A stretch of DNA of 64,000 nt from Pseudonocardia halophobica (GCF_027922425.1 NZ_BSFQ01000003.1:328063-392062), one strand, 5' to 3'; shown: positions 35,003 to 43,647, numbered from the stretch's first letter. Numbers and translations are program-made. Notes: a model not told the origin generated them from the sequence alone.

Positions 35003-36127
35003 TCAGCGCAGGCCGGTGCCCCGCGCGAGGGCGGTGTCGACCAGCGTGGCGAGCAGCGTGGGGTAGTCGACGCCCGTGTGCGCCCACATCCGCGGGTACA
35101 TGGAGATGGGCGTGAAGCCGGGCATGGTGTTGACCTCGTTGACGGTCAACTCCCCGCCCTCCCCGACGAAGAAGTCGACGCGGGCCAGGCCCTGGCAGTC
35201 CAGGGCGCGGAAGGCGGCGATCGCCGTCTCGCGCAGCCGCTCGGCGACGGCGTCGTCGAGCTTGGCGGGGATGTCGAACTCGCAGACGTCGTCGAGGTAC
35301 TTGGCCTCGAAGTCGTAGAACTCGCTGGCCCCGCCGACGAGCCGGATCTCGGCGGGCACCGAGGCGCGCAGCGTGCCGTCGGGCAGCTCCAGCACCCCGC
35401 ACTCCACCTCGCGCCCCACGATCGCGGCCTCGACCAGCACCTTCGGGTCGTGCACGCGGGCGGTGGCGACCGCGGCGTCGAGGTCGGCCCAGTCGCTCAC
35501 CTTCGTGATGCCGACGGACGACCCGGCCCGAGCCGGCTTGACGAACACCGGCAGCCCGAGCCGCTCGCGCTCGTCGGCCGACAGGGTCCGCGCCTGCGGC
35601 CGCAGCACCACGAGGTTCCCGGCCGGCAGCCCCTCGGCGGCCAGGAGCTTCTTGGTGAACTCCTTGTCCATGCCGGCCGCGGAGGCGAACACCCCGGCGC
35701 CGACGTACGGCAGCCCGGCCATCTCGAGCAGGCCCTGGATGGTGCCGTCCTCGCCGAACGGGCCGTGCAGCACCGGGAACACCACGTCGACGCCCGCGAG
35801 CACCTCACCCGCGCGGCCCGGGTCGAGCCGCAGCAGGCCGCCCCGGGTCGGGTCGCCGGGCAGCGCGAGCGCCGTGGCCGTGGCGTCGACCTGTGGGAGC
35901 GCGCGGTCCCGGATGCGCAGGGCCGCCGGGTCGTCCGTGCCGAGGACCCAGGCGCCGTCGGGCGCGATCCCGACCGGCACGACGTCGAACCGCTCCCGGT
36001 CGAGATGGGTCAGCACGCTGCCCGCGGAGACGCACGAGATCGCGTGCTCGGAGCTGCGCCCGCCGAAGACGACGGCCACCCGGATCCGGCCGGACCGGGA
36101 CGCGGACTCGCTCGCGGGCTCGCTCAT
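35003..36127 (-). CDS. ddl: D-alanine--D-alanine ligase
   Basis: 374 residues; makes the D-Ala-D-Ala dipeptide for peptidoglycan. ATP-grasp enzyme with [20 protein letters not shown] at the N-terminus, [28 protein letters not shown], the lysine pair region [31 protein letters not shown] (the Tyr-Lys-Tyr region typical of D-Ala rather than D-lactate ligases) and [30 protein letters not shown] with the metal-binding Glu/Asn. ATG 36127 lies 8 nt after a TACGCT -10 and lacks a clear Shine-Dalgarno. Confidence 0.97.
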   Translation of the reverse strand: MSEPASESASRSGRIRVAVVFGGRSSEHAISCVSAGSVLTHLDRERFDVVPVGIAPDGAWVLGTDDPAALRIRDRALPQVDATATALALPGDPTRGGLLRLDPGRAGEVLAGVDVVFPVLHGPFGEDGTIQGLLEMAGLPYVGAGVFASAAGMDKEFTKKLLAAEGLPAGNLVVLRPQARTLSADERERLGLPVFVKPARAGSSVGITKVSDWADLDAAVATARVHDPKVLVEAAIVGREVECGVLELPDGTLRASVPAEIRLVGGASEFYDFEAKYLDDVCEFDIPAKLDDAVAERLRETAIAAFRALDCQGLARVDFFVGEGGELTVNEVNTMPGFTPISMYPRMWAHTGVDYPTLLATLVDTALARGTGLR

Positions 36128-36135
36128 GACCGGGG

Positions 36136-36141
36136 AGCGTA
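36136..36141 (-). promoter_or_regulatory. -10 hexamer of ddl, near-leaderless spacing
   Basis: TACGCT on the minus strand, 8 nt before the ATG. No Shine-Dalgarno lies between. Confidence 0.4.
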
Positions 36142-36203
36142 GGCGGGCCGGCCACCGGCCCGCCGCACGGCCCGCCGAACCCCGGCCCCGGGACCGGCGA
36201 GTG

Positions 36204-36238
36204 GGCGCCCTCGTTCACCGGCCATGAACGAGAGTGCC
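36204..36238 (-). terminator. Terminator of the PEP mutase/ICL-family gene
   Basis: 14-bp stem with one mismatch and one wobble (CTCGTTCA/TGAACGAG at the top) around CCGGCCA, 7 bp past the stop codon. Confidence 0.6.
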
Positions 36239-36245
36239 GCAGGGA

Positions 36246-37130
36246 TCAGCGGAAGCGCTGCTCCAGCTCCTGCACCTCGGGCAGGCCGACGAGGGAGGTG
36301 AACTCGTCGAAGGCCGGCAGGCCGGGCAGCGCGGCCTGCGGCGTCCCGTCCTTGCGCAGGGTCTCCAGCAGCGTCCGGATCCCGGCGGTCGCCGCGAGCA
36401 GCGTGCCGATCGGGTAGATGACCAGCCGGAACCCGAGCTCGGTCATCCGCTCCAGGGTCAGCGGCGGGGTCTTCCCGCCCTCCGCCCAGTTGAAGACGAG
36501 CGGGGCGACGCCGGAGAGCTCGCCCGCGATCCGCTCGATGTCCGCCTCCGCGGTGGGCGCCTCGACGAACAGCAGGTCGGCGCCGGCCTCGCGGAAGGCC
36601 TTCGCCCGCGTGATCGCCGCGTCGACGCCCTCGACGGCGACCGCGTCCGTCCGCGCGATGATCAGGAACTCCGGGTCGCGGCGGGCCTCGGCGGCCGCGC
36701 GGATCTTCCCGAGCATCTCCGGCAGCGGCACGATCTCCTTGCCGCTCATGTGGCCGCACTTCTTCGGCGTGACCTGGTCCTCGAGCTGGATCGCGGCGAC
36801 GCCGGCCTGCTCGTAGGTCTGCACCGTGCGCAGCACGTTGATCGCGTTGCCGTAGCCCGTGTCGCCGTCGGCGATCACCGGCACGTCGACGGCCGCGACG
36901 ATCCGGCGGGCGTTGTCGGCCATCTCGGTCCCGGTGAGCAGGCCGACGTCCGGGCGGCCGAGCAGGCCGGCCGTCGTCCCGAAGCCGGTCATGTAGACGG
37001 CGTCGAAGCCCGCCTGCTCGACGAGCCGGGCGGAGAGGGCGTCGTAGGCGCCGGGGGCGACGAGCGGGGCGGGCCCGGAGAGCAGGTCGCGCAGCCGTGC
37101 GCGCGGAGCTGTGGACAGCAGGTCGGACAT
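36246..37130 (-). CDS. Isocitrate lyase/PEP mutase family enzyme
   Basis: 294 residues of the TIM-barrel lyase family that includes methylisocitrate lyase (PrpB), 2,3-dimethylmalate lyase, oxaloacetate decarboxylase and PEP mutase. VIADGDTGYGNAINV (Asp88-Asp90, metal site), IQLEDQVTPKKCGHMSGKEIV with the lyase loop Lys123-Lys124-Cys125-Gly126-His127, and FLIIARTDAVAVEG are all present. The Cys in KKCGH argues for a C-C lyase over a mutase. No prpC or prpD is nearby, so the exact substrate stays open. The ATG at 37130 begins the conserved region. Confidence 0.9.
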   Translation of the reverse strand: MSDLLSTAPRARLRDLLSGPAPLVAPGAYDALSARLVEQAGFDAVYMTGFGTTAGLLGRPDVGLLTGTEMADNARRIVAAVDVPVIADGDTGYGNAINVLRTVQTYEQAGVAAIQLEDQVTPKKCGHMSGKEIVPLPEMLGKIRAAAEARRDPEFLIIARTDAVAVEGVDAAITRAKAFREAGADLLFVEAPTAEADIERIAGELSGVAPLVFNWAEGGKTPPLTLERMTELGFRLVIYPIGTLLAATAGIRTLLETLRKDGTPQAALPGLPAFDEFTSLVGLPEVQELEQRFR

Positions 37131-37180
37131 GCCACGAGCGTGACACAGGTTCGTCGGTGACCGGGTCCACACTGAGGTGC

Positions 37181-37627
37181 ATGAGCACTGGGGACATCAG
37201 CGCCGCCCTGGAGGCGGCCCGGCGGATGGTCGGGCAGGAACACGGGCTCGCGTCGATCAGCGTGGTGCGGGAGGACGGCACCCCGCACTCGTCGCTCGTC
37301 AACGCCGGGGTGCTCGAGCACCCGCGGACGGGCGCACCGGTGGTCGGGTACGTCACGTACGGGCGCGTGAAGCTGCGCAACCTGCGGGCGCGGCCGGCCA
37401 CATCGGTGCTGTGGCGGGCGGGCTGGCGCTGGGCGGCGGTCGACGGCACGAGCGAGCTGATCGGGCCGGACAACAGCGATCCCGAGGACCTGCGGCTGCT
37501 GCTCCGGGCGGTCTTCACCGCGGCCGGCGGCACGCACGACGACTGGGAGACCTACGACCGCGTGATGCGGGAGGAGGGCCGCGTCGCGGTTCTCGTCACC
37601 CCGACGAAGGTCTACGGCAACGCCTGA
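37181..37627 (+). CDS. PPOX-class F420-dependent oxidoreductase
   Basis: 148 residues. Split-barrel pattern GLASISVVREDGTPHSSLVNAGVL, then VVGYVTYGRVKLRNLRARPATSVLWRAGWRWAAVDGTSELIG, ending in VAVLVTPTKVYGNA, as in actinobacterial F420-dependent PPOX proteins. The GRVKLRNLRARP stretch corresponds to the cofactor phosphate or tail site in the family. ATG 37181 has GAGGTGC just upstream and CACACT as a possible -10 seven bases away. It is divergent from the lyase-family gene by 50 bp. The substrate is unknown. Confidence 0.85.
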   Translation: MSTGDISAALEAARRMVGQEHGLASISVVREDGTPHSSLVNAGVLEHPRTGAPVVGYVTYGRVKLRNLRARPATSVLWRAGWRWAAVDGTSELIGPDNSDPEDLRLLLRAVFTAAGGTHDDWETYDRVMREEGRVAVLVTPTKVYGNA

Positions 37628-37693
37628 GTCTCACGCAGCGTGGTCGCGCGCTCCACTGTGGGAGATCACACCCCCGGTCGCGGAACTTCCCGC

Positions 37694-37736
37694 TCGACCG
37701 TGGCACGCCGAAACGGTTAGCCTGAGACAACTAATC
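37694..37736 (+). promoter_or_regulatory. Promoter and possible operator of the DHA2 transporter gene
   Basis: TCGACC (37694-37699) and TAGCCT (37718-37723) are 18 bp apart. The -10 overlaps an inverted repeat TTAG-N10-CTAA (37717-37734) that could bind a MarR- or TetR-type repressor; none is encoded next to it. Confidence 0.35.
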
Positions 37737-37756
37737 GTCGTCCGTGGGGAGAGACC

Positions 37757-40432
37757 GTGCCGGCCGAGCAGGCTGCCGTCATCGACCGACCGGGGGAGGC
37801 CCGCGACCCCGGCCCCGGCTACAAGTGGATCGCGCTGTCCAACACCACGCTGGGCATGCTCATGGCCACGATCAACTCGTCGATCGTGCTCATCGCGCTG
37901 CCCGACATCTTCCGCGGGATCGGGATCAACCCGCTGGAGTCGTCGAACACCAGCTACCTGCTGTGGATGATCATGGGCTTCCTGGTCGTCACCGCGGTGC
38001 TGGTCGTCGGCTTCGGCCGGCTCGGCGACATGTTCGGCCGCGTCCGGATGTACAACCTCGGCTTCGCGGTCTTCACGATCTCGTCGATCCTGCTGGCCGT
38101 CACCTGGCAGCAGGGCGACGCCGCCGCGATCTGGCTGATCGCCTGGCGCATCGTGCAGGGCATCGGCGGCGCGTTCCTCATGGCGAACTCGAGCGCGATC
38201 CTCACCGACGCGTTCCCGGTCAACCAGCGCGGGCTCGCCCTGGGCATCAACGGCGTCGCCGCGATCGCCGGCTCCTTCCTGGGCCTGGTGATCGGCGGCC
38301 TGCTGGGCCCGGTGAACTGGCACCTGGTGTTCGTCGTGTCGGTGCCCTTCGGCGTGTTCGGCACCTTCTGGGCGTACTACAAGCTGCACGACAACGGCCG
38401 CCGCGTGCGGGCGAAGATGGACTGGTGGGGCAACATCACCTTCGCGGTGGGCCTCATCGTGCTGCTGATCGGCATCACCTACGGCATCCAGCCCTACGGC
38501 GACAGCGTCATGGGCTGGGGCAGCCCGATGGTGCTGAGCTGCATCATCGGCGGGATCGTCGTCCTGGTGATCTTCGGGATCATCGAGACGAAGGTCGCCG
38601 CGCCGCTGTTCGAGCTCTCGCTGTTCCGCAACCGCGCCTTCACGCTCGGCAACCTCGCGAACCTGCTGGCCTCGCTCGGCCGCGGCGGACTGCAGTTCGT
38701 GCTGATCATCTGGCTGCAGGGCATCTGGCTGCCGCAGCACGGCTACAGCTTCGAGCAGACGCCGCTGTGGGCCGGCATCTACATGCTGCCGCTCACCGTC
38801 GGCTTCCTCGCCTCGGCGCCGCTGTCCGGGATCCTGTCGGACAAGTGGGGCGCCAAGTGGTTCACCACCGGCGGGATGGTGATCACCGCGATCAGCTTCG
38901 TCCTGCTGGAGATCCTGCCGGTCAACTTCGACTACTGGGCCTTCGCGGTCATCCTGCTGGTCAACGGCATCGGCATGGGCCTGTTCGCCTCGCCGAACCG
39001 CGCCGAGATCATGAACAGCCTGCCGGCCGACGCCCGCGGCGCCGGCGCCGGCATGACGGCGACCTTCCAGAACGCCGCCATGGTGCTGTCGATCGGGTTC
39101 TTCTTCAGCCTCATGATCGCCGGCCTGTCCACGCACCTGCCGACGGTCATGGAGACCGGCCTGGTGCAGAACGGCGTGCCGGCGGCGGACGCCTCGCGCA
39201 TCGCGGACCTCCCGCCGGTCGGCGTGCTGTTCGCGGCGTTCCTCGGCTACAACCCGATCCAGGAGCTGCTCGGCGGCGTCCTGGACCGGATCCCGGTCGA
39301 CCAGGCGAACTTCCTCACCGGGCGCAGCTTCTTCCCGAACCTGATCTCGCAGCCCTTCTCCGAGGGCCTCACCGCGGCGTTCTGGTTCGCCGTCGCGGCC
39401 TGCGTGGTCGCGGCCGTCGCGTCGATCTTCACCGGGCGGCGGCAGACGTCGCCGGTCCCCGAGACGGTCGGCGCGGAGCTGGCGGCCGAGGGCGGCGAGC
39501 TGGTCGACACGGAGGAGTGGTCCGACACGGCGACCTCGCCGCTGCCCACGGTGGGTCCGGCCGTCGGGACCGCCGCGCTCGCGGGCTTCGCGGGAGCCGC
39601 CGAGGCGGTCCCGGAGACGGGCACGGTCGTCGGTTCGCTGCGCACCCCGCACGGCACGGCCATCCCGGGCGGCGTCGTGACGGTCACCGCGCCCGACGGG
39701 CGGCAGGTCGGCCGCACCGAGGTCGACCAGGGCGGCACCTACGCCCTGCACGGCCTGCCCAGCGGCACGTACATGGTGGTCGCGACCGCGCCGGGCTTCC
39801 GGCCCGAGGTCGCCACCGTGGCGCTCAACGGCAGGGGCGCGGCCCAGGACTTCGACCTCAGCGGGGACGGGGCGGTGCACGGCCTGGTCCGCGCGGGCGA
39901 GCGGCCGGCGCCGCAGGTCTCGGTGCTCGCGCTCGACGGGACGGGCCGGCTCGTCGGCCGCGCCGTCACCGGGGAGGACGGGCGCTTCCGCCTCGACGGC
40001 ATCCCGGTCGGCACCACCACCGTCACCGCGACCCTGGCCGGGCACGAGCCCAGGGCCACCACGGTGCACGTGACCGCCGAGGGCGCCACCCCCGTCGAGC
40101 TGGTGCTCGACGCCGGGGGCGGCCTGGGCGGCACGGTCACCGGGCCGGACGGGCGCCTCCTGCCCAACGCGCTCGTGACCGTGGTCGACGGGGCGGGCGA
40201 GGTCGTCGGCACCGCCACCAGCGGGGCGGACGGCCGGTTCACGGTGCCGCGGGTCGTGCCCGGCACCTACACCGTGACCACCAGCGTGCACCTGCCCGCG
40301 GTCACACGGGTGGAGCTGTCCGGCGCCGGCACGACCGACGTCGAGCTGCGGCTCGGCGCCGTGGGCCCGGCCGCGGAGACGGCCGATCCCGCCCGGCACG
40401 CGCAGCGGAACACCCCCGTCGCCGGGGACTGA
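37757..40432 (+). CDS. DHA2-family MFS transporter with C-terminal carboxypeptidase-regulatory-like repeats
   Basis: 891 residues from GTG 37757 with GGGGAGAG upstream. Residues about 20-565 form a 14-helix drug:H+ antiporter of the DHA2 type (FGRLGDMFGRVRMYNLGFAVF, then AWRIVQGIGGAFLMANSSAI, the motif C region NGVAAIAGSFLGLVIGGLLG). After an acidic linker come three beta-sandwich repeats at about 621-703, 703-786 and 787-868, each with the G-x-V/L...G-x-Y/F-x-L/V-x-G-x-P-x-G-T-Y/T pattern of CarboxypepD_reg/transthyretin-like domains. Fourteen helices with the N-terminus inside would put the repeats in the cytoplasm, unusual for this fold. The substrate is unknown. Confidence 0.92.
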   Translation: MPAEQAAVIDRPGEARDPGPGYKWIALSNTTLGMLMATINSSIVLIALPDIFRGIGINPLESSNTSYLLWMIMGFLVVTAVLVVGFGRLGDMFGRVRMYNLGFAVFTISSILLAVTWQQGDAAAIWLIAWRIVQGIGGAFLMANSSAILTDAFPVNQRGLALGINGVAAIAGSFLGLVIGGLLGPVNWHLVFVVSVPFGVFGTFWAYYKLHDNGRRVRAKMDWWGNITFAVGLIVLLIGITYGIQPYGDSVMGWGSPMVLSCIIGGIVVLVIFGIIETKVAAPLFELSLFRNRAFTLGNLANLLASLGRGGLQFVLIIWLQGIWLPQHGYSFEQTPLWAGIYMLPLTVGFLASAPLSGILSDKWGAKWFTTGGMVITAISFVLLEILPVNFDYWAFAVILLVNGIGMGLFASPNRAEIMNSLPADARGAGAGMTATFQNAAMVLSIGFFFSLMIAGLSTHLPTVMETGLVQNGVPAADASRIADLPPVGVLFAAFLGYNPIQELLGGVLDRIPVDQANFLTGRSFFPNLISQPFSEGLTAAFWFAVAACVVAAVASIFTGRRQTSPVPETVGAELAAEGGELVDTEEWSDTATSPLPTVGPAVGTAALAGFAGAAEAVPETGTVVGSLRTPHGTAIPGGVVTVTAPDGRQVGRTEVDQGGTYALHGLPSGTYMVVATAPGFRPEVATVALNGRGAAQDFDLSGDGAVHGLVRAGERPAPQVSVLALDGTGRLVGRAVTGEDGRFRLDGIPVGTTTVTATLAGHEPRATTVHVTAEGATPVELVLDAGGGLGGTVTGPDGRLLPNALVTVVDGAGEVVGTATSGADGRFTVPRVVPGTYTVTTSVHLPAVTRVELSGAGTTDVELRLGAVGPAAETADPARHAQRNTPVAGD

Positions 40433-40443
40433 CACACCACGCA

Positions 40444-40479
40444 CCACCGGCCCGCGTCCCGAGGGATGCGGGCCGGTGG
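40444..40479. terminator. Bidirectional terminator between convergent genes
   Basis: 16-bp stem with one G-T wobble (CCACCGGCCCGCGTCC with its complement) and 4-nt loop CGAG, 11 bp after the transporter stop and 22 bp beyond the NTF2-like gene's end. Confidence 0.8.
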
Positions 40480-40501
40480 CGGGCGGGGACCGGACGAGCG
40501 G

Positions 40502-40846
40502 TCAGCGGGGCTGGGGCGTGAACCGGGCGGTCTGCGCGACGATGAGCCCGTCGCGCACCACCACGGTGTCGATGCCGTCCGACACGGTCGCGACGTCGGA
40601 CTCCAGCGCCCATTCCAGGAGGATCACCCCGTCGGCCTCCGTGACCGACTTCTCGGTGAACACGCAGTTCGGCATCTGCTCGATCAGCCCGCCGAAGGCC
40701 TGGCGCAGCGCGTCGTGCCCCTGCAGGGCCGCGCCGGGGGTGATCAGCACGGCGTCGGGGGCGTAGTCGGTGAGGATCGCGTCCACGTCGTGCGCGTTGA
40801 GCGCCTTGAGGTGGTCGGTGAGGACTTCGACGGGGGTGCGCGTCAT
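40502..40846 (-). CDS. NTF2-like (SnoaL/SgcJ type) small protein
   Basis: 114 residues with the NTF2-like cone fold pattern: VLTDHLKALNAHDVDAILTDYAPDAVLITPGAALQGHDALRQAFGGLI, then VILLEWALESDVATVSDGIDTVVVRDGLIVAQTARF. Members range from ketosteroid isomerase-like enzymes to binding proteins, and the sequence does not tell which. It lies 67 bp downstream of the MocR-type gene on the same strand and may be co-transcribed. Confidence 0.85.
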   Translation of the reverse strand: MTRTPVEVLTDHLKALNAHDVDAILTDYAPDAVLITPGAALQGHDALRQAFGGLIEQMPNCVFTEKSVTEADGVILLEWALESDVATVSDGIDTVVVRDGLIVAQTARFTPQPR

Positions 40847-40913
40847 CGCGGTCGCCTCTCGCTCCGGTGCGGGGAACTCCGCACGGGAGCCTAACGACCG
40901 TTCGACAGCTCTG

Positions 40914-42290
40914 TCAGCCCTCTGCGACCCGTCCCTCGAGCACCTCGGCCAGGACCGGCAGCGCGGCGGCGAACTCGGCGCGCGTGGACCCGGCGTACCC
41001 GATCACGATCCCGCCCCCCGCCTCCGCGCCCGCATAGCGCTCCAGCACCTCGAGGCCCACCCCGCGCTCGGCCGCCGCGGCCTGCACGGCCCGGGCCGTG
41101 GCCGCGTCGGGCAACGGGACGAGGACGTGCGCGCCGGCCCGGTCGCCCCGCAGCGGCACACCGGCCAGCGCCTCGACCAGCAGCCGTCGGCGCTCCCCCA
41201 GCTCGCGGCGCAGCCGGCGCAGGTGCCGGGCCAGGTCGCCGGAGGTGGCGAAGGCCGCGAACACCCGCTGCCCCGCCGGCGCGGGCCGCGACCCGGTCCG
41301 CTCCCGGCGCTCCGCCACGGCCGCACGCACCACGGGCGGCGCGACCAGCCAGCCCACCCCGAGCGTCGGCGTGAGGATCTTGCTGGCCGTCCCGACGTGC
41401 GCGACGACGTCCGGGCCGAGCGCGGCGAGCAACGGCAGCGGGGCGACGTCGTAGCGCAGCTCGCCGTCGTAGTCGTCCTCGATCACCAGCAGGCCCTCGA
41501 CCCGCGCTCGCTCGACCAGGGCGATCCGCCGCGCGGCCGGCATCCGCCCGCCGACGGGAAACTGGTGCGCCGGGGTGCAGTAGACCGCGGCCAGGCCGGT
41601 GGGCAGGTCCTCGACCCGCAGCCCCTCGTCGTCGACCGGCACGCCGACGACCTCGAGCCCGGCTGCCGCCAGCGCGTCGGCGGCCCGCCGGTACCCCGGC
41701 TCCTCCACCGCGACCCGCGCACCCTCCGGCAGCACCCGGGCCAGCTCGGCGATCGCGCCCGTGCTCCCGCCGGTGGCCAGGACCTCGTCGGGCCGCGCGA
41801 CGAGCCCGCGGTGGCGCAGCAGGTGCTCGCCGACGGCGGCGCGGAACCCGGGCAGCCCGGCGTACCGGGGCAGCAGGTCGGGCTCGGGATCCGCCGCCGC
41901 CCGCCACGCCCGCCGCCACGCGGCCCGGTCCAGGACCTCGGTGCAGGGCGTGCCGGGGCGCAGCTCGATCCGCGCCCCCTCGTCCGCCGGCTCCCTGCGC
42001 GGCTCCGGACCCGGGGCCGGACCGGCCGCCGGGACCGCGGTCACGAAGGTGCCCGCGCCCACCCGCCCCTCGACCCACCCCTCGGCCAGGAGCTGGTCGT
42101 AGGCGGCCGCCGTCACGGTGCGGCTGACCCGCAGGACGGCAGCCAGCTCGCGGGTCGACGGCAGCCGGTCCCCCGCCCGCAGCGCGCCACCCGCGGCCGC
42201 GGCGCGCAGCGCGTCGGCGAGCTGCGCCGCGAGCGGCTCGGGGCCCGCGCGGTCGAGGTGCAGCGGCGGCAGCTCGGTCACGATCGACAC
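40914..42290 (-). CDS. MocR-type (GntR/aminotransferase) transcriptional regulator
   Basis: 458 residues. An N-terminal GntR winged helix (about 15-80: EPLAAQLADALRAAAAGGALRAGDRLPSTRELAAVLRVSRTVTAAAYDQL) is fused to a fold-type I aminotransferase domain that carries the PLP lysine Lys304 (VGTASKILTPTLGVGWL) and the EDDYDGELRY segment. Such proteins (GabR, PdxR, PtsJ) sense PLP or a vitamin B6-linked amine and usually control a divergent gene. Here that gene encodes a PPOX protein 71 bp away, so vitamin B6 or a PLP-derived ligand is likely. GTG 42290 is the assumed start; GTG 42281 is possible. Confidence 0.93.
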   Translation of the reverse strand: MSIVTELPPLHLDRAGPEPLAAQLADALRAAAAGGALRAGDRLPSTRELAAVLRVSRTVTAAAYDQLLAEGWVEGRVGAGTFVTAVPAAGPAPGPEPRREPADEGARIELRPGTPCTEVLDRAAWRRAWRAAADPEPDLLPRYAGLPGFRAAVGEHLLRHRGLVARPDEVLATGGSTGAIAELARVLPEGARVAVEEPGYRRAADALAAAGLEVVGVPVDDEGLRVEDLPTGLAAVYCTPAHQFPVGGRMPAARRIALVERARVEGLLVIEDDYDGELRYDVAPLPLLAALGPDVVAHVGTASKILTPTLGVGWLVAPPVVRAAVAERRERTGSRPAPAGQRVFAAFATSGDLARHLRRLRRELGERRRLLVEALAGVPLRGDRAGAHVLVPLPDAATARAVQAAAAERGVGLEVLERYAGAEAGGGIVIGYAGSTRAEFAAALPVLAEVLEGRVAEG

Positions 42291-42293
42291 GGC

Positions 42294-42329
42294 AGTGGCC
42301 TTCCGGATCAGAGGCGGAGTGGCCGTTCC
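42294..42329. promoter_or_regulatory. Direct repeats in the MocR/PPOX divergent promoter
   Basis: AGTGGCCTTCC (42294-42304) and AGTGGCCGTTCC (42318-42329) are 24 bp apart. MocR-type regulators are known to bind paired direct repeats between divergent genes; this is the natural candidate operator. Confidence 0.5.
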
Positions 42330-42348
42330 AGGATGCCACCTCCGGCCT

Positions 42349-42354
42349 CAGACT
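42349..42354 (+). promoter_or_regulatory. -10 hexamer of the PPOX gene, leaderless spacing
   Basis: CAGACT ends 7 nt before GTG 42362, directly downstream of the MocR direct repeats. Confidence 0.4.
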
Positions 42355-42361
42355 CGAGACC

Positions 42362-43036
42362 GTGAGCGACGCCGTGAGCACCACCCTGTCCCCCACCCCG
42401 CGCAGCACCGTCGGCCGCCACCGCGAGCGCGGGGCCACCGACCGGGCCGCGCTGTACGACGTCCTCGACCACGGCCTCGTCTGCCACCTCGCGCTGGTCC
42501 GTGACGGCGCCCCGGTCGTGCTGCCCACCGGCTACGGCCGCATCGGCGACACCCTCTACGTGCACGGGTCCTCCGGCGCGCGCTGGCTGCGCGAGGGCGG
42601 GGTCCCGGTGTGCGCGACCGTCACGCACCTCGACGGGATCGTCTACGCCCGCTCGGCCTTCCACTTCTCGATGAACTACCGCAGCGCCGTCGCGCACGGC
42701 ACCGCGCGGCTGGTCACCGCGGAGCCCGAGCGCACGGACGCGCTGCGGGCGATCGTCGAGCACCTCGCGCCCGGCTCCTGGGACTACACGCGCCAACCCA
42801 CCCGCCGCGAGCTGGCCGCCACGGCCGTGCTGGCGCTGGATCTCGACGAGGCCAGCGTGAAGATCCGCACCGGCCCGCCCGCCGACGACCCGGAGGACCT
42901 CTCGCCCGAGGTCTGGGCCGGCGTCGTCCCGCTGACCAGCACGTTAGGCACACCCCGGCCCGACCCGCACGTGCCCGCCGACGCCCCGATCCCCCCGCAC
43001 GTCACCACCCGCACCGTGAGCGGCAACTGCCCCTAG
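42362..43036 (+). CDS. Pyridoxamine 5'-phosphate oxidase family protein (Nim-like)
   Basis: 224 residues. ALYDVLDHGLVCHLALVRDGAPVVLPTGYGRIGDTLYVHGSSGARWL, then VCATVTHLDGIVYARSAFHFSMNYRSAVAHGTARLV is the FMN-binding split barrel of the Pyridox_ox_2/NimA-like group. The extended C-terminal part (DEASVKIRTGPPADDPEDL, then WAGVVPLTS) is usual for this subfamily. The divergent MocR-type regulator suggests B6-linked control. The last residues VSGNCP and the TAG stop lie inside copy B of an intergenic repeat, so the 3' end has been formed or moved by that element. Confidence 0.88.
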   Translation: MSDAVSTTLSPTPRSTVGRHRERGATDRAALYDVLDHGLVCHLALVRDGAPVVLPTGYGRIGDTLYVHGSSGARWLREGGVPVCATVTHLDGIVYARSAFHFSMNYRSAVAHGTARLVTAEPERTDALRAIVEHLAPGSWDYTRQPTRRELAATAVLALDLDEASVKIRTGPPADDPEDLSPEVWAGVVPLTSTLGTPRPDPHVPADAPIPPHVTTRTVSGNCP

Positions 43037-43077
43037 AGGGGCGGTCGGCACTCACGACCCCCGACGAGCTGCAGAAA
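43016..43077. repeat. Structured intergenic repeat, copy B (62 nt)
   Basis: 46-nt core plus a 16-nt tail shared with copy C (ends GAGCTGC-R-GAAA). Outer arms GTGAGCG and CACTCAC, inner perfect 9-bp stem ACTGCCCCT/AGGGGCGGT. It contains the TAG stop of the upstream gene and probably terminates it and the convergent TetR gene. Confidence 0.75.
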
Positions 43078-43094
43078 CCCGCCCCGCCGCGAGC

Positions 43095-43634
43095 TCAGCC
43101 CAGGCGGGCGGCGTGCGCCGCCACCGCCGCGCCCGTCCGGTCCGCGTCGCCCGTGGCCAGCAGGTCGAGCAGGGCGCCACGCAGGACGGCGAGCGCCTCG
43201 GTGGCGGCGGCCTCCGGCAGCACCCGGCCGAGCACCACCAGCCAGTCCCGGACCGTGGCCTCGGCGAACCCCGCCCACGGCCCCCCCGGCTCGACGAGCG
43301 CGCGCCCGTACCCCTCGACCCACAGCCGCAGCAGGTCGCGGTGCGGGGGCGCGGCGAGCCACTCCCACAACGCCCGCAGCAGGCCGGGTGCATCGCCCTC
43401 GGGCAGGTCGGCGAGCAGGGCGAGCTCGGCGGTGCGGGCGCGCCCGAGCAGGGCCCGGACCAGCCCGTCCTTCGACCCGAAGAGGTAGAGCAGCACGCGC
43501 GGACTGCTCCCGACCTCGCGGGCGAGCGGGCGCAGCGACAGGTCGGCGAGCCCGTGCCGCAGCACGTACGCGTACGCAGCCTCCAGCAGCTCCTCCCGCC
43601 GCGGCGAGCCCGCCCCTTGCCCTTCTCCGGTCAC
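43095..43634 (-). CDS. TetR-family transcriptional regulator
   Basis: 179 residues. The N-terminal HTH (REELLEAAYAYVLRHGLADLSLRPLAREVGSSPRVLLYLFGSKDGLVRALL) is typical of TetR; the C-terminal helical domain is of the kind often annotated TetR_C_33. GTG 43634 is preferred, with AGGA 7 nt upstream. GTG 43649 would overlap the palindromic operator. The divergent GNAT acetyltransferase gene starts 45 bp away, and the palindrome between them suggests autoregulation plus control of the acetyltransferase. Confidence 0.9.
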   Translation of the reverse strand: MTGEGQGAGSPRREELLEAAYAYVLRHGLADLSLRPLAREVGSSPRVLLYLFGSKDGLVRALLGRARTAELALLADLPEGDAPGLLRALWEWLAAPPHRDLLRLWVEGYGRALVEPGGPWAGFAEATVRDWLVVLGRVLPEAAATEALAVLRGALLDLLATGDADRTGAAVAAHAARLG

Positions 43635-43647
43635 CGCGCCATCCTGC

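Noticed and set aside
36246..37130. PEP mutase, implying phosphonate biosynthesis
   Set aside because: The Cys of the KKCGH loop is typical of C-C lyases, and no phosphonopyruvate decarboxylase or aminotransferase is adjacent.
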